Below, piece by piece: positions 7,937 to 19,295 of a stretch of DNA of 64,000 nucleotides. The notes beneath the pieces were generated by a model. The model was given only the letters and a program-made list of their open reading frames with translations, made no database searches and had not been told where the DNA came from. Position 1 is the first letter of the stretch, and each line of letters begins with the position of its first letter. The stretch is from Tsukamurella tyrosinosolvens. GTDB lineage: Bacteria > Actinomycetota > Actinomycetes > Mycobacteriales > Mycobacteriaceae. The translations under genes were made by a program, and so were the position numbers. The stretch spans positions 186,001 to 250,000 of the forward strand of contig NZ_FNSA01000003.1 in assembly GCF_900104775.1 (NCBI RefSeq), given 5' to 3'.

Positions 7937-7993
7937 TGTGACTGATGTGACAAATGTTGCTTACGTGACGAATGTTGCAGATGGTGTTAGTCT
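7937..7993 (+). promoter_or_regulatory. Promoter with 9-bp-phased TGTGAC-like array upstream of SpoIID/LytB gene
   Basis: Six units start every 9 bp from 7937: TGTGAC, TGTGAC, TGTTGC, CGTGAC, TGTTGC, TGGTGT, each followed by three variable bases. A plausible -35 GTGACG (7965-7970) and -10 TAGTCT (7988-7993) with a 17-bp spacer lie inside the array. The same layout occurs at 42188-42247. GTCACA direct repeats at 9-bp steps resemble sites reported for the response regulator MtrA at the antigen 85B promoter; binding here is inference. Confidence 0.6.
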
Positions 7994-8057
7994 CGACCTC
8001 ACGTTGAGCTTTGCCGTTCCCTGGCACGGCTCACCTGCGTCGAGCTAAGGAGAAGCC

Positions 8058-10202
8058 ATGCCCGTGTGGATCGACGGCGGTCCTCGTCGCCGCCGCGGAC
8101 GGCGTACCGTCGCGCTCGCGCTGCTCCCGGCCCTGGCCGTGGGCGGCGCCGCTGCGCTGCTCAGCACCACGAACATCGTCGGCGACCCCGAACTGGCCGC
8201 CGGCAGCGACGTGACCTTCACCGGCCAGGGCAACGGCCACGGCCGCGGCCTGGGGCAGTGGGGCGCCTTCGGCTACGCGAAGGCCGGCTGGAAGGCCGAG
8301 CAGATCGTCGCCCACTACTACGGCGGCTCCCAGCTGGCCCGCGCCGATGTGAAGCTGCCCGTCCGCGTCCAGCTCACCACCCAGAAGGCGGCGAACGTGC
8401 TGGCCCCGGCCGGTGCCAAGATCGGCGACCAGCCCGTCGCGCCCGGTCAGGCCGTGCGCCTCGAGGGCGGGAACGCCGTCATCACCACCGGCTGCAACGG
8501 CCCGGTCGTCAAGACCGTCCCCGCCGGCGAGGACGCGACGATCTCGCCGCTCAACGCGGAGGCGGGCCGCCCCGTCGGCGAGCTCCTGACGTTCTGCGGC
8601 TCCAACGCCGCCTACCGCGGTGCGATCGCGGCCAAGGACGGCAAGGTCTTCAACGTGGTCACGATCGAGGACTACGTCCGCGGCGTGGTCCCCGTCGAGA
8701 GCAAGGTCGAATGGGCCGACCAGGGCGGCTACGAGGCCCTGCGCGCGCAGGCCATCGCGGCCCGCTCGTACGCGCTGGCCGAGGGCGCCAAGCGCGGCGA
8801 CCGCTACAACGACACCCAGGACTCGCAGGTCTACGGCGGCGCCGGCAAGGAGGATCCGCGCACCGACAAGGCCGTCGCGAGCACCGCCGGCCTGGTCATG
8901 GCCAAGAACGGCTACGCCGTCTCCACCGAGTTCTCCAGCTCCACCGGCGGCTACACCGCGGGCGGCGACTTCACGGCGGTCAAGGACGACGGCGACGTCG
9001 TCTCGCCGTTCAAGAACTGGACCCAGAAGGTCCCCACGTCGAAGATCGCGCAGGAGTTCGGCGTCGGCGCGTTCAAGTCGATCCGCGTGGTCAAGACGCA
9101 GTCGGCGCAGGCCGGCCGCGTCGAGGCCGTCGAGATCGTCGGCGCGAACCGCACCGTCACCGCGAAGGGCGACGAGGTCCGCAAGAAGCTCGGCCTGCGC
9201 TCGGACTGGTTCACCATCGACGGCCAGGCCCCGGCGTCGGCCCCCGCACCGGGCGCCCCGAGCGCCCCCGGCGCGGCCACGGCACCGTCGAGCGCGACGC
9301 AGGCGCCGGTCCCCGGGCGCGTCGTGGACCAGCCGATCGTCGCGGCCCCCGTCGACCCGTTCAACCCTGTCCCGACCGCCCCGAACGCCGCGCAGACGGC
9401 CCCGACGGGCGCGACGACCCCCACCGCCGCGGCCCCGACGGCCGGCACCGTCGCCGCGGCCCCGGCCGCCCCCGCGGCGCCCGCCGTCCCGACGGTGCCC
9501 GGCGCCGCCCCGGCGGTCGCGGCCGCCGGATCCCCCGCGGTCCCCTCGGCGCCCGCCGCGGCCCCGGCAGCACCCACCGCGCCGGCAGCGCCCGCGATCC
9601 CCGGCATCCCGGCGCCGCCCGCCGCGTCGGTCGCGGCCGCCGGCGTGCAGGCCGTGACCGGCAAGGCCGCGGTCGAGGCCGCGTACGCCGCCGCCGGCGG
9701 CGAGAAGGGCACGCTCGGCCGCGCCGTCGCGAACCCGATCGCGTTCCCCGACGGCTCGATCCTGCAGTCGTACCAGAACGGCACCATCTACTACTCGAAG
9801 GCGAACGGCGCCCAGGTCGTCCCGTCGGGCGTCTCCGCGCCCGCCACGCTGCTCAACTGGGCCACGGCCTTCGCCGCGGGCGGCGCACCGAGCCTGCCGC
9901 CGCTCCCGCTGCTCAACCTGATCCCGGGCTGGGGCGACGTGGTCGGCATCAACCCGACCGCCGCCGACACCCCGGCCGGCGTCCCCGCGGTGCCCGTCAC
10001 CCCGGGCGACACGTCCGCGGCCGCCACCCCCGGCTCGAGTACGCCTGCGGCGCCCGCCGCGCCGTCGGCCCCGTCCACCCCGGGTGCGCCGGCCGCTCCC
10101 GCGGCCCCGGCGACCACCGCACCCGCCGCCCCGGCGGCACCCTCGGCCCCGGCGGGATCCACCCCGCTCGCGGTCCCGACGGTGCCGAACGCCCCGGCTT
10201 AG
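8058..10202 (+). CDS. SpoIID/LytB domain cell-wall protein with LGFP-like repeat
   Basis: A 714-residue exported protein in the position of M. tuberculosis Rv3811. A charged start (RRRRGRR) and a hydrophobic stretch (about residues 16-35) form a signal peptide or anchor. Residues 45-390 contain the SpoIID/LytB domain, with GNGHGRGLGQWGAFGYAK, the IEDYVRGVVPVE core and the EALRAQAIAARSYAL helix. A Pro/Ala-rich linker follows. An LGFP-like unit (about residues 533-590, GTLGRAVANPIAFPDGSILQ) precedes a second Pro/Ala-rich tail. SpoIID proteins act on peptidoglycan glycan strands, and LGFP repeats bind the mycolyl-arabinogalactan wall. GGAG lies 8 nt before the ATG (aaggagaagcc). Confidence 0.85.
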   Translation: MPVWIDGGPRRRRGRRTVALALLPALAVGGAAALLSTTNIVGDPELAAGSDVTFTGQGNGHGRGLGQWGAFGYAKAGWKAEQIVAHYYGGSQLARADVKLPVRVQLTTQKAANVLAPAGAKIGDQPVAPGQAVRLEGGNAVITTGCNGPVVKTVPAGEDATISPLNAEAGRPVGELLTFCGSNAAYRGAIAAKDGKVFNVVTIEDYVRGVVPVESKVEWADQGGYEALRAQAIAARSYALAEGAKRGDRYNDTQDSQVYGGAGKEDPRTDKAVASTAGLVMAKNGYAVSTEFSSSTGGYTAGGDFTAVKDDGDVVSPFKNWTQKVPTSKIAQEFGVGAFKSIRVVKTQSAQAGRVEAVEIVGANRTVTAKGDEVRKKLGLRSDWFTIDGQAPASAPAPGAPSAPGAATAPSSATQAPVPGRVVDQPIVAAPVDPFNPVPTAPNAAQTAPTGATTPTAAAPTAGTVAAAPAAPAAPAVPTVPGAAPAVAAAGSPAVPSAPAAAPAAPTAPAAPAIPGIPAPPAASVAAAGVQAVTGKAAVEAAYAAAGGEKGTLGRAVANPIAFPDGSILQSYQNGTIYYSKANGAQVVPSGVSAPATLLNWATAFAAGGAPSLPPLPLLNLIPGWGDVVGINPTAADTPAGVPAVPVTPGDTSAAATPGSSTPAAPAAPSAPSTPGAPAAPAAPATTAPAAPAAPSAPAGSTPLAVPTVPNAPA

Positions 10203-10254
10203 TCACAGGCCCAGGCCGGGTGGCGTCATCCACGCCGCCCGGCCGGTACCCTGA

Positions 10255-13360
<3,106 letters not shown>

Positions 13361-13364
<4 letters not shown>

Positions 13365-13954
13365 GCAACGCCCCGGAGCAGGCGCTCAGCCCCGAGGAGA
13401 TGATCCTCGTCGGCGTGCAGGCGCAGCTGGCCGGCCGCCCCGGCGTGCTGCCGGCGGCCCGCGGCCTCAGCCACTTCGGCGAGCACTCCCTCGGCTGGCT
13501 CGGCCTCGCCGCGCTCGGCGCGGTCCTGCAGCCGAAGCGCCGCAGGGAGTACGTCACGGCCGGCGTCGGCGCGTTCGTCGCGCACGCCGCGTCCGTCGTG
13601 ATCAAGCGGATCGTGCGCCGCAAGCGCCCCGACCATCCGTACATCACGGTCGGCGTCGGCACCCCGAGCAAGCTCAGCTTCCCGTCCTCGCACGCCACCA
13701 GCTCGACCGCCGGCGCGATCCTGCTGGGCCGCGCCTCCGGCGTCCCCGGTGGCGCCGTGCTGGCGCCCGCCGCGATCGTGCCGCCGATGCTCGCCTCGCG
13801 CATGGTCCTGGGCGTGCACTACCCGACCGACGTCGCCGCCGGGGCCGCCATCGGAGCGGCGACCGCGTTGGCCGCGATCGAGGGTGAGAGACTGTGGGCT
13901 GACCGGGCGGCGCGCTGCGCCTCGAAGAACAAGAGCAAGGGATCGAACAGCTGA
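13361..13954 (+). CDS. PAP2-family membrane phosphatase (Rv3807c-like)
   Basis: A 197-residue PAP2 phosphatase. The three catalytic motifs are visible: KRIVRRKRPDHP (KxxxxxxRP), PSSHAT, and SRMVLGVHYPTDV. In this locus the homolog Rv3807c is thought to dephosphorylate decaprenylphosphoryl-5-phosphoribose, the product of UbiA, on the way to the arabinose donor DPA. Hydrophobic segments around motifs 2 and 3 indicate a membrane protein. The GTG start overlaps glfT2 by 4 bp and the stop overlaps the ubiA start by one base (TGATG). Confidence 0.93.
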
Positions 13955-14874
13955 TGAGCGAGGAGCCGATCGAGCACGGCGAGCCGAAGGCACCGTCGAA
14001 CCTCGCCACCGGACTGATCAAGGCGATCCGGCCCCGGCAGTGGGTCAAGAACGTCCTCGTCGTGGTGGCCCCGCTGGCCGCCGGGCGCGACCAGCTCGAG
14101 TACGTCAACTTCGCGAACGTCGGGCTCGCGTTCATCGCGTTCTGCCTGGCCGCGTCGTCGATCTACCTGATCAACGACGCCCTCGACGTCGAGGCCGACC
14201 GCCAGCACCCCACCAAGCGTTACCGCCCGATCGCCGCCGGCGTGGTGCCGGTGAACCTGGCCTACGTGCTGTCCGCGGTCTTCGCGATCGCGGCGATCGG
14301 CGTCTCGCTGCTCGCCAACAAGGACCTGGCGATCGTGATCGCGGTCTACATCGTGATCCAGCTGGGCTACTGCTTCGGCCTCAAGCACCAGGCCGTGATC
14401 GACATCTGCATCGTGAGCTCCGGCTTCCTGCTCCGGGCGATGGCCGGTGGCTTCGCCGCCGAGCTGCCCAAGGGCCTGTCGCAGTGGTTCCTGCTGGTGA
14501 TGGCCTTCGGCTCGCTGTTCATGGCCGCGGGTAAGCGCTACGCGGAGCTGCAGCTCGCCGAGCGCACCGGCGCCAAGATCCGCAAGTCGCTCGAGTACTA
14601 CACCACCACCTACCTGCGGTTCGTCTGGACGCTCGCGGCCACCGCCGTGGTCCTCTGCTACGGCCTGTGGGCCTTCGACAAGACGGTGCACCCGGACAAC
14701 ATCTGGTACGCCCTGTCGATGGTGCCGTTCACCGTCGCGATCCTGCGCTACGCGGTCGACGTCGACGGCGGCGAGGCGGGCGAGCCCGAGGAGATCGCCC
14801 TGGGTGATCGCGTGCTGCAGGTGCTCGCGATCGCGTGGATTGGAACCGTCGTTGCCGCGGTCTACTTCGCCTGA
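13954..14874 (+). CDS. ubiA: Decaprenyl-phosphate phosphoribosyltransferase
   Basis: A 306-residue UbiA-superfamily prenyltransferase (Rv3806c counterpart). It transfers 5-phosphoribose from PRPP to decaprenyl phosphate, the first committed step to decaprenylphosphoryl arabinose. The first aspartate-rich motif NDALDVEADRQHPTKRYRPI lies near residue 72. The polytopic helices and the loop KRYAELQLAERTGAKIRKSLEYY are typical. It sits between the PAP2 phosphatase and aftB, so precursor synthesis and use are translated together. Confidence 0.96.
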   Translation: MSEEPIEHGEPKAPSNLATGLIKAIRPRQWVKNVLVVVAPLAAGRDQLEYVNFANVGLAFIAFCLAASSIYLINDALDVEADRQHPTKRYRPIAAGVVPVNLAYVLSAVFAIAAIGVSLLANKDLAIVIAVYIVIQLGYCFGLKHQAVIDICIVSSGFLLRAMAGGFAAELPKGLSQWFLLVMAFGSLFMAAGKRYAELQLAERTGAKIRKSLEYYTTTYLRFVWTLAATAVVLCYGLWAFDKTVHPDNIWYALSMVPFTVAILRYAVDVDGGEAGEPEEIALGDRVLQVLAIAWIGTVVAAVYFA

Positions 14875-16858
14875 CGCCCCGGCCGGCGAGTCCGCCGGCA
14901 CCGTGCCGTCGACCTTCTCCGCACCCCGAGTCAGCTTCTGGCTCGGGGTGGCGGCGTGCGCGGTCCTGTTCGGCTACGGCGCCTGGCAGCGCCGGTGGAT
15001 CGCCGACGACGGGCTCATCGTGCTGCGCACCGTCCGGAACCTGCTGGCCGGGAACGGCCCCGTCTTCAACGCGGGCGAGCGCGTCGAGGTCAACACCTCC
15101 GCCGCCTGGACGTACATCATCTGGTTCTTCTCCTGGATCAGCGGCGTGCAGACCGAGTACGTGGTGCTCACCGTCGCGCTGGTGCTGTCCGTCGCCGCGA
15201 TCCCCCTCGCCATGCTCGGCACGGCCCGGCTGTACCGCGGCGGCCCGGGCTGGACGCGGCTGCGCGGTTCCGGCCTGCTGCTCCTGCCCGCCGGCGGCCT
15301 CGTCTACATGGCGCTGCCCCCGGCCCGCGACTTCGCGACGTCCGGTCTCGAGGTCTCGCTGACCATCTTCTGGGTGGCGCTGCTGTGGTACCTCGCGATC
15401 TGCTGGTCGCAGGCCGACCGCGCGCCGGTCGAGCGGCGCGAGCAGGTCCGCTACTGGATCCTCACCTGCGCGACGGCCTTCGTCGCCGGCCTCTCCTGGC
15501 TGGTGCGGCCCGAGATGGCGGTCGTCGGCGGCCTCGTGCTCATCGTCATGTTCCTCGCGCCCGTCGGGCTGAAGTTGCGGCTCGCGCTGACCGCCGCCGC
15601 GGGCCTGCTGCCCGTCGGGTACCAGATCTTCCGGATGGGCTACTACGGCCTGCCCGTGCCGAACACGGCCGTCGCCAAGGATGCCAGCGGCTCCAAGTGG
15701 GGCCAGGGCTTCACGTACCTGATGAATCTGGTCGAGCCGTACTCGTTGTGGCTGCCCGTGCTGGCGCTGGCCGTCGCGATGCCGATCATCCTGCTGCCCG
15801 CGCGCGGCGCCCGCACCCCGCTCACCGGCCGCTTCCGGCTGCCGCGCGGCGGCGTCCGCGGCCTGCGCGATCACCTGCAGCGGCCCGCGGTGATCGTCGC
15901 CGTGATGTTCCTCGGCGGCCTCATCGAGACGCTGTACTGGCTGCGCCAGGGCGGCGACTTCATGTCGGGCCGCGTGCTGCTCGCGCCGCTGTTCCTGCTG
16001 CTCCTGCCCGTCATGGTGATCCCGCTGCGGATCCCGTCGCGCCGCCCCGAGGATTCGACGGTCCGCGGCATCGCCCGGCTCGCCACCGGCACCGCCGGGG
16101 CCGCGGTCGCGGCCGTGCTGTGGGTGCTGGTGCTCGGCTGGGCGCTGCACGCCACGACGTTCCGCGGCCAGCCCGACGGCACCGCGATCGGCACCACCGG
16201 CATCGTCGACGAGCGGGCCTTCTACTCGCTCCAGACGGGCCACGCGCACCCGCTCACCGCGGACGACTACCTCGACTACCCGCGCATGACGTCGCTGCAG
16301 GAGATCCTGCGCGCGACCCCGCGCGGCGGCGTCTACCTGCCGTCGTTCGACTACGACTGGTGGTTCATCGATCCGCTGCCCTACCCGCGGCCGGACGACG
16401 TGCCGCTGCGGCAGACCGTCTTCTTCACCAACCTGGGCATGACCGGCATGAACCTGCCGCTCGACGTGCGCGTGTGGGACCAGATCGGCCTCGCCTGGCC
16501 GATGGCCTCGCACACCGCGCGGCTCGAGGACGGCCGCATCGGGCACGACAAGGAGATGTTCCCGGACTGGGCCGTCGCCGAGGCGAAGGCCTACCCGAAG
16601 AAGCCGGCGCTGCCGCCGTTCATCGACCCGGACTGGGTGAACCAGTCGCGCGTCGCGCTGACCTGCCCGCAGATCCAGCAGCTGCAGGACTCGTACTCCG
16701 CGCCGCTCACGTTCGACCTGTTCAAGCGGAACTTCAAGCTCTCGCTGGCGAACATGAAGCTGCGCATCGACCGGGTGCCCGAGTACACGCTGCGCATGTG
16801 CCGCCTCGACGTCCCGCCGCCGCTCACCGACGACCAGAAGTCGATGCCGAAGCCCTGA
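14840..16858 (+). CDS. aftB: Terminal beta-(1->2) arabinofuranosyltransferase AftB
   Basis: A GT-C membrane arabinosyltransferase, about 672 residues from the TTG at 14840. It adds the terminal beta-1,2-arabinofuranose residues that carry mycolates on arabinogalactan, using DPA outside the membrane. The early loop RRWIADDGLIVLRTVRNLL holds the acidic pair of GT-C enzymes. About ten hydrophobic segments follow, then a C-terminal extracytoplasmic domain. The start is uncertain: GTG 14804, TTG 14840 and GTG 14903 are all in frame and none has a clear Shine-Dalgarno. The stop overlaps the next start by one base. Confidence 0.93.
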   Translation: MEPSLPRSTSPDAPAGESAGTVPSTFSAPRVSFWLGVAACAVLFGYGAWQRRWIADDGLIVLRTVRNLLAGNGPVFNAGERVEVNTSAAWTYIIWFFSWISGVQTEYVVLTVALVLSVAAIPLAMLGTARLYRGGPGWTRLRGSGLLLLPAGGLVYMALPPARDFATSGLEVSLTIFWVALLWYLAICWSQADRAPVERREQVRYWILTCATAFVAGLSWLVRPEMAVVGGLVLIVMFLAPVGLKLRLALTAAAGLLPVGYQIFRMGYYGLPVPNTAVAKDASGSKWGQGFTYLMNLVEPYSLWLPVLALAVAMPIILLPARGARTPLTGRFRLPRGGVRGLRDHLQRPAVIVAVMFLGGLIETLYWLRQGGDFMSGRVLLAPLFLLLLPVMVIPLRIPSRRPEDSTVRGIARLATGTAGAAVAAVLWVLVLGWALHATTFRGQPDGTAIGTTGIVDERAFYSLQTGHAHPLTADDYLDYPRMTSLQEILRATPRGGVYLPSFDYDWWFIDPLPYPRPDDVPLRQTVFFTNLGMTGMNLPLDVRVWDQIGLAWPMASHTARLEDGRIGHDKEMFPDWAVAEAKAYPKKPALPPFIDPDWVNQSRVALTCPQIQQLQDSYSAPLTFDLFKRNFKLSLANMKLRIDRVPEYTLRMCRLDVPPPLTDDQKSMPKP

Positions 16859-18252
16859 TGGACCTCGGCGGAGCGTTGCGGGCGATCGCGGACTGCTCCG
16901 TGCTCGACGACGCGGACGCGGTCGCCGGGTACGTCGTCGACTGGACCGGCCGGTGGCGCGGCGGGCCCGCGATCGTGGCGCGCCCGCGGACCGTCGAGGC
17001 GGTGGCGCGGGTCGTGCGGGCGTGTGCCGCCGCGGGCGTCCCGGTGGTGCCGCAGGGCGGCAACACGGGCCTCGTCGCCGGCGCGGTGCCGCCCGCCGGC
17101 GCGGTGGTGCTCTCTCTGACCGGTCTCGACGCGATCGGGGAGGTCGCCGACGGTGCCGTCGTCGCGGGCGCCGGCGTCACCCTCGCCGCGCTGGAGTCCT
17201 TCGCCGCCGCGCGCGGCCTGACCTGCGGGCTCTCGCTCGCGTCGGGGGAGTCCGCGACCGTCGGCGGCGCGGCCGCCACGAACGCCGGGGGAGCGGAGGT
17301 GCTCCGCTACGGCACGGCGCGCGCCCGCATCGCCGGGCTCCGCGCCGTCCTGCCCGACGGTGCCGTCCTCGACCGCCGCCGCCCGCCGCCGAAGGACAAC
17401 ACGGGCTACGACCTCGTCGGCCAGCTCGTCGGGTCGGAGGGCACCCTCGCCGTCCTCACCGACGTCACCTGGCGCCTCGATCCCGCGCCGTGCGCGCGGA
17501 CCGTCGTCGCGCTGGCCTTCCCGTCCGTGCCCGACGCCGTCGGCGCGGTGCCGGCGTTGCGGGGCTTGCCCGGGCTCCTCGCGCTGGAGTGGTCCGACGG
17601 TGCCGCCGTCGCCCGGGTCGCCGCGCACCTCGACGCCCCCGCGCCCCTGCCGACGGACGGCTGCTGGGTGTTCGCCGAGCTCGACGCGCCGCTGTCGGAC
17701 GCCGCCGCGCTCGCGGAGCTGCTGCCCGACGACCGGATCGCCGTCGCCGAGGCCGAGGACCGCGCGCGGCTGTGGCGCTTCCGGGCCCGCACCACCGAGG
17801 CCGTCAACGCCGCGGGCGTCCCGGTGAAGCTCGACGTGGGCGTGCCGCTCGCGGGGTTCGCGGCGGCGCTGGAGGCGATCTCCGGCGCCGTCCGGGACGC
17901 CGGCGACGCCGCCGCGGTCGCGGTGGAGCCGGTGCTCTTCGGGCACCTCGCCGAGGGGAACGTGCACGTCAACCTGCTGCCCGGCCCGTCGGTGCCGGAC
18001 CGGCGGTTCCCGGAGGAGCTCGCCGCGCGGTTGGAGGCGGCGGTGCTGGAGCGGGTGCTGGCCGCCGGCGGCACCATCAGCGCCGAGCACGGCATCGGCC
18101 GGGCCAAGCGGGCCTGGCTCCCACGGCAGCGCGGCGCCGAGCAGGTCGCGCTCATGCGCCGGATCAAGGCCGCGTGGGATCCGGCGGGCCTGCTCAATCC
18201 CGGCGCCCTGGTCGACGGGGCCGCATCCGGAGAAAACGGACGTTTGCAATAG
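16858..18252 (+). CDS. FAD-binding oxidoreductase (GlcD/D-lactate dehydrogenase type)
   Basis: A 464-residue flavoprotein of the FAD-linked 2-hydroxyacid oxidase family. The PCMH-type FAD site is visible as VVPQGGNTGLVAGAVPP and ESATVGGAAATNAGG, with KDNTGYDLVGQLVGSEGTL. The C-terminal domain has FGHLAEGNVHVNLLPG and ISAEHGIGRAKRAWL. Substrates of the family are D-lactate, glycolate, D-2-hydroxyglutarate and similar acids; this one cannot be resolved. It overlaps aftB by one base (TGATG), an unusual guest at the end of an arabinogalactan operon. A second member of the family is at 35885. Confidence 0.88.
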   Translation: MDLGGALRAIADCSVLDDADAVAGYVVDWTGRWRGGPAIVARPRTVEAVARVVRACAAAGVPVVPQGGNTGLVAGAVPPAGAVVLSLTGLDAIGEVADGAVVAGAGVTLAALESFAAARGLTCGLSLASGESATVGGAAATNAGGAEVLRYGTARARIAGLRAVLPDGAVLDRRRPPPKDNTGYDLVGQLVGSEGTLAVLTDVTWRLDPAPCARTVVALAFPSVPDAVGAVPALRGLPGLLALEWSDGAAVARVAAHLDAPAPLPTDGCWVFAELDAPLSDAAALAELLPDDRIAVAEAEDRARLWRFRARTTEAVNAAGVPVKLDVGVPLAGFAAALEAISGAVRDAGDAAAVAVEPVLFGHLAEGNVHVNLLPGPSVPDRRFPEELAARLEAAVLERVLAAGGTISAEHGIGRAKRAWLPRQRGAEQVALMRRIKAAWDPAGLLNPGALVDGAASGENGRLQ

Positions 18253-18330
18253 TCTGCGTCGCGGCTCCGCGCGGCGTACATTGGCGCCTTGCCATCGCAA
18301 CAGGTCGATGTCGACGATCGGAGAGAAGAG

Positions 18331-19293
18331 ATGCCCGCGCCTCTGCACCCCCGTGAGCACGACCGCGTCGCGGCGGTGAAGTCGCTGCGGATCATGGACT
18401 CGAAGCCGGTGCCGGACCTGGAGCGGATCGCCGAGCTCTCCGCCGTCCTGTGCGGTGTCCCGTTCGGTTCCGTGAACATCATCGACTTCGACCGGCACTA
18501 CACGGCGGCCTCCTTCGGCGCTCCGCGGATCCACGCCTCGCGGGCGGATTCGCTGTGCGCCCTCGCGGTGGCGGACGACAAGGTCGTGTACGCGCCCGAC
18601 GCGAAGGTGGACGCGCGCTTCCAGGGGCTGAAGTTCCTCGACCTCGCCGACCCGCCCATCCACCTGTTCGCCGCGGCGCCGATCTGCACCAGCGACCGGC
18701 TCCCCGTCGGCACCGTGCGGATCTACGGCTCCGAGCCGCGGGAGCTGAGCGAGCGCCAGCTCCACGGGCTGGAGGACCTGGCGGACCTGGCGATGAGCGT
18801 TCTGGAGCTGCGCGCGGCGGCGCGCACCCTGCACAGCACCGCCACGACCGACGCGATCACCCGGCTGCCGAACCGGCACGCCCTGGAGCTCGTGCTCGCC
18901 GACGAGGCGGCCGCGCCGATCACCGTGGCGGCCTACGCCGACCTGGACCGGTTCAAGCGGTTCAACGACGGGCTGGGGCACGGCGCCGGCGACGAGGTGC
19001 TGCGCGGCGTCGCCCGCCGCATCGACTCCGCGATGGGGCCGGACGACGAGGTCTACCGCGTCGGCGGCGACGAGTTCGTCGTCCTCGCGCGGGGCGCGGA
19101 CGCCACCCCGGACGAGCTGGTGGAGCGGCTGGGTGCCGCGATCGGGCGCGCGCCGATCGCGGTCGACGGTGCTGACGTCGCCGTCAGCGCGACGGTGGGC
19201 GCGGTCTTCGTGTCCGAGCACGCCTCGGCCGGTGACGCGATCGCCGCGGCGGACGCCGCGATGTACCGGGCGAAGGAGAGCTCGCGGGCCTGA
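18331..19293 (+). CDS. GAF-GGDEF diguanylate cyclase
   Basis: A 320-residue protein with an N-terminal GAF-like sensor (about residues 20-150) and a C-terminal GGDEF domain (about 165-320). The active site RVGGDEFVVLA is intact, with the metal aspartate in YADLDRFKRFND, so synthesis of cyclic di-GMP is likely. No RxxD inhibitory site lies at the usual position five residues before GGDEF. No membrane segment is seen. I chose the ATG at 18331 because GGAGAGAAGAG precedes it; a TTG at 18289 is also in frame. It is convergent with the hydrolase, the stops being 2 bp apart. Confidence 0.9.
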   Translation: MPAPLHPREHDRVAAVKSLRIMDSKPVPDLERIAELSAVLCGVPFGSVNIIDFDRHYTAASFGAPRIHASRADSLCALAVADDKVVYAPDAKVDARFQGLKFLDLADPPIHLFAAAPICTSDRLPVGTVRIYGSEPRELSERQLHGLEDLADLAMSVLELRAAARTLHSTATTDAITRLPNRHALELVLADEAAAPITVAAYADLDRFKRFNDGLGHGAGDEVLRGVARRIDSAMGPDDEVYRVGGDEFVVLARGADATPDELVERLGAAIGRAPIAVDGADVAVSATVGAVFVSEHASAGDAIAAADAAMYRAKESSRA

Positions 19294-19295
19294 TC

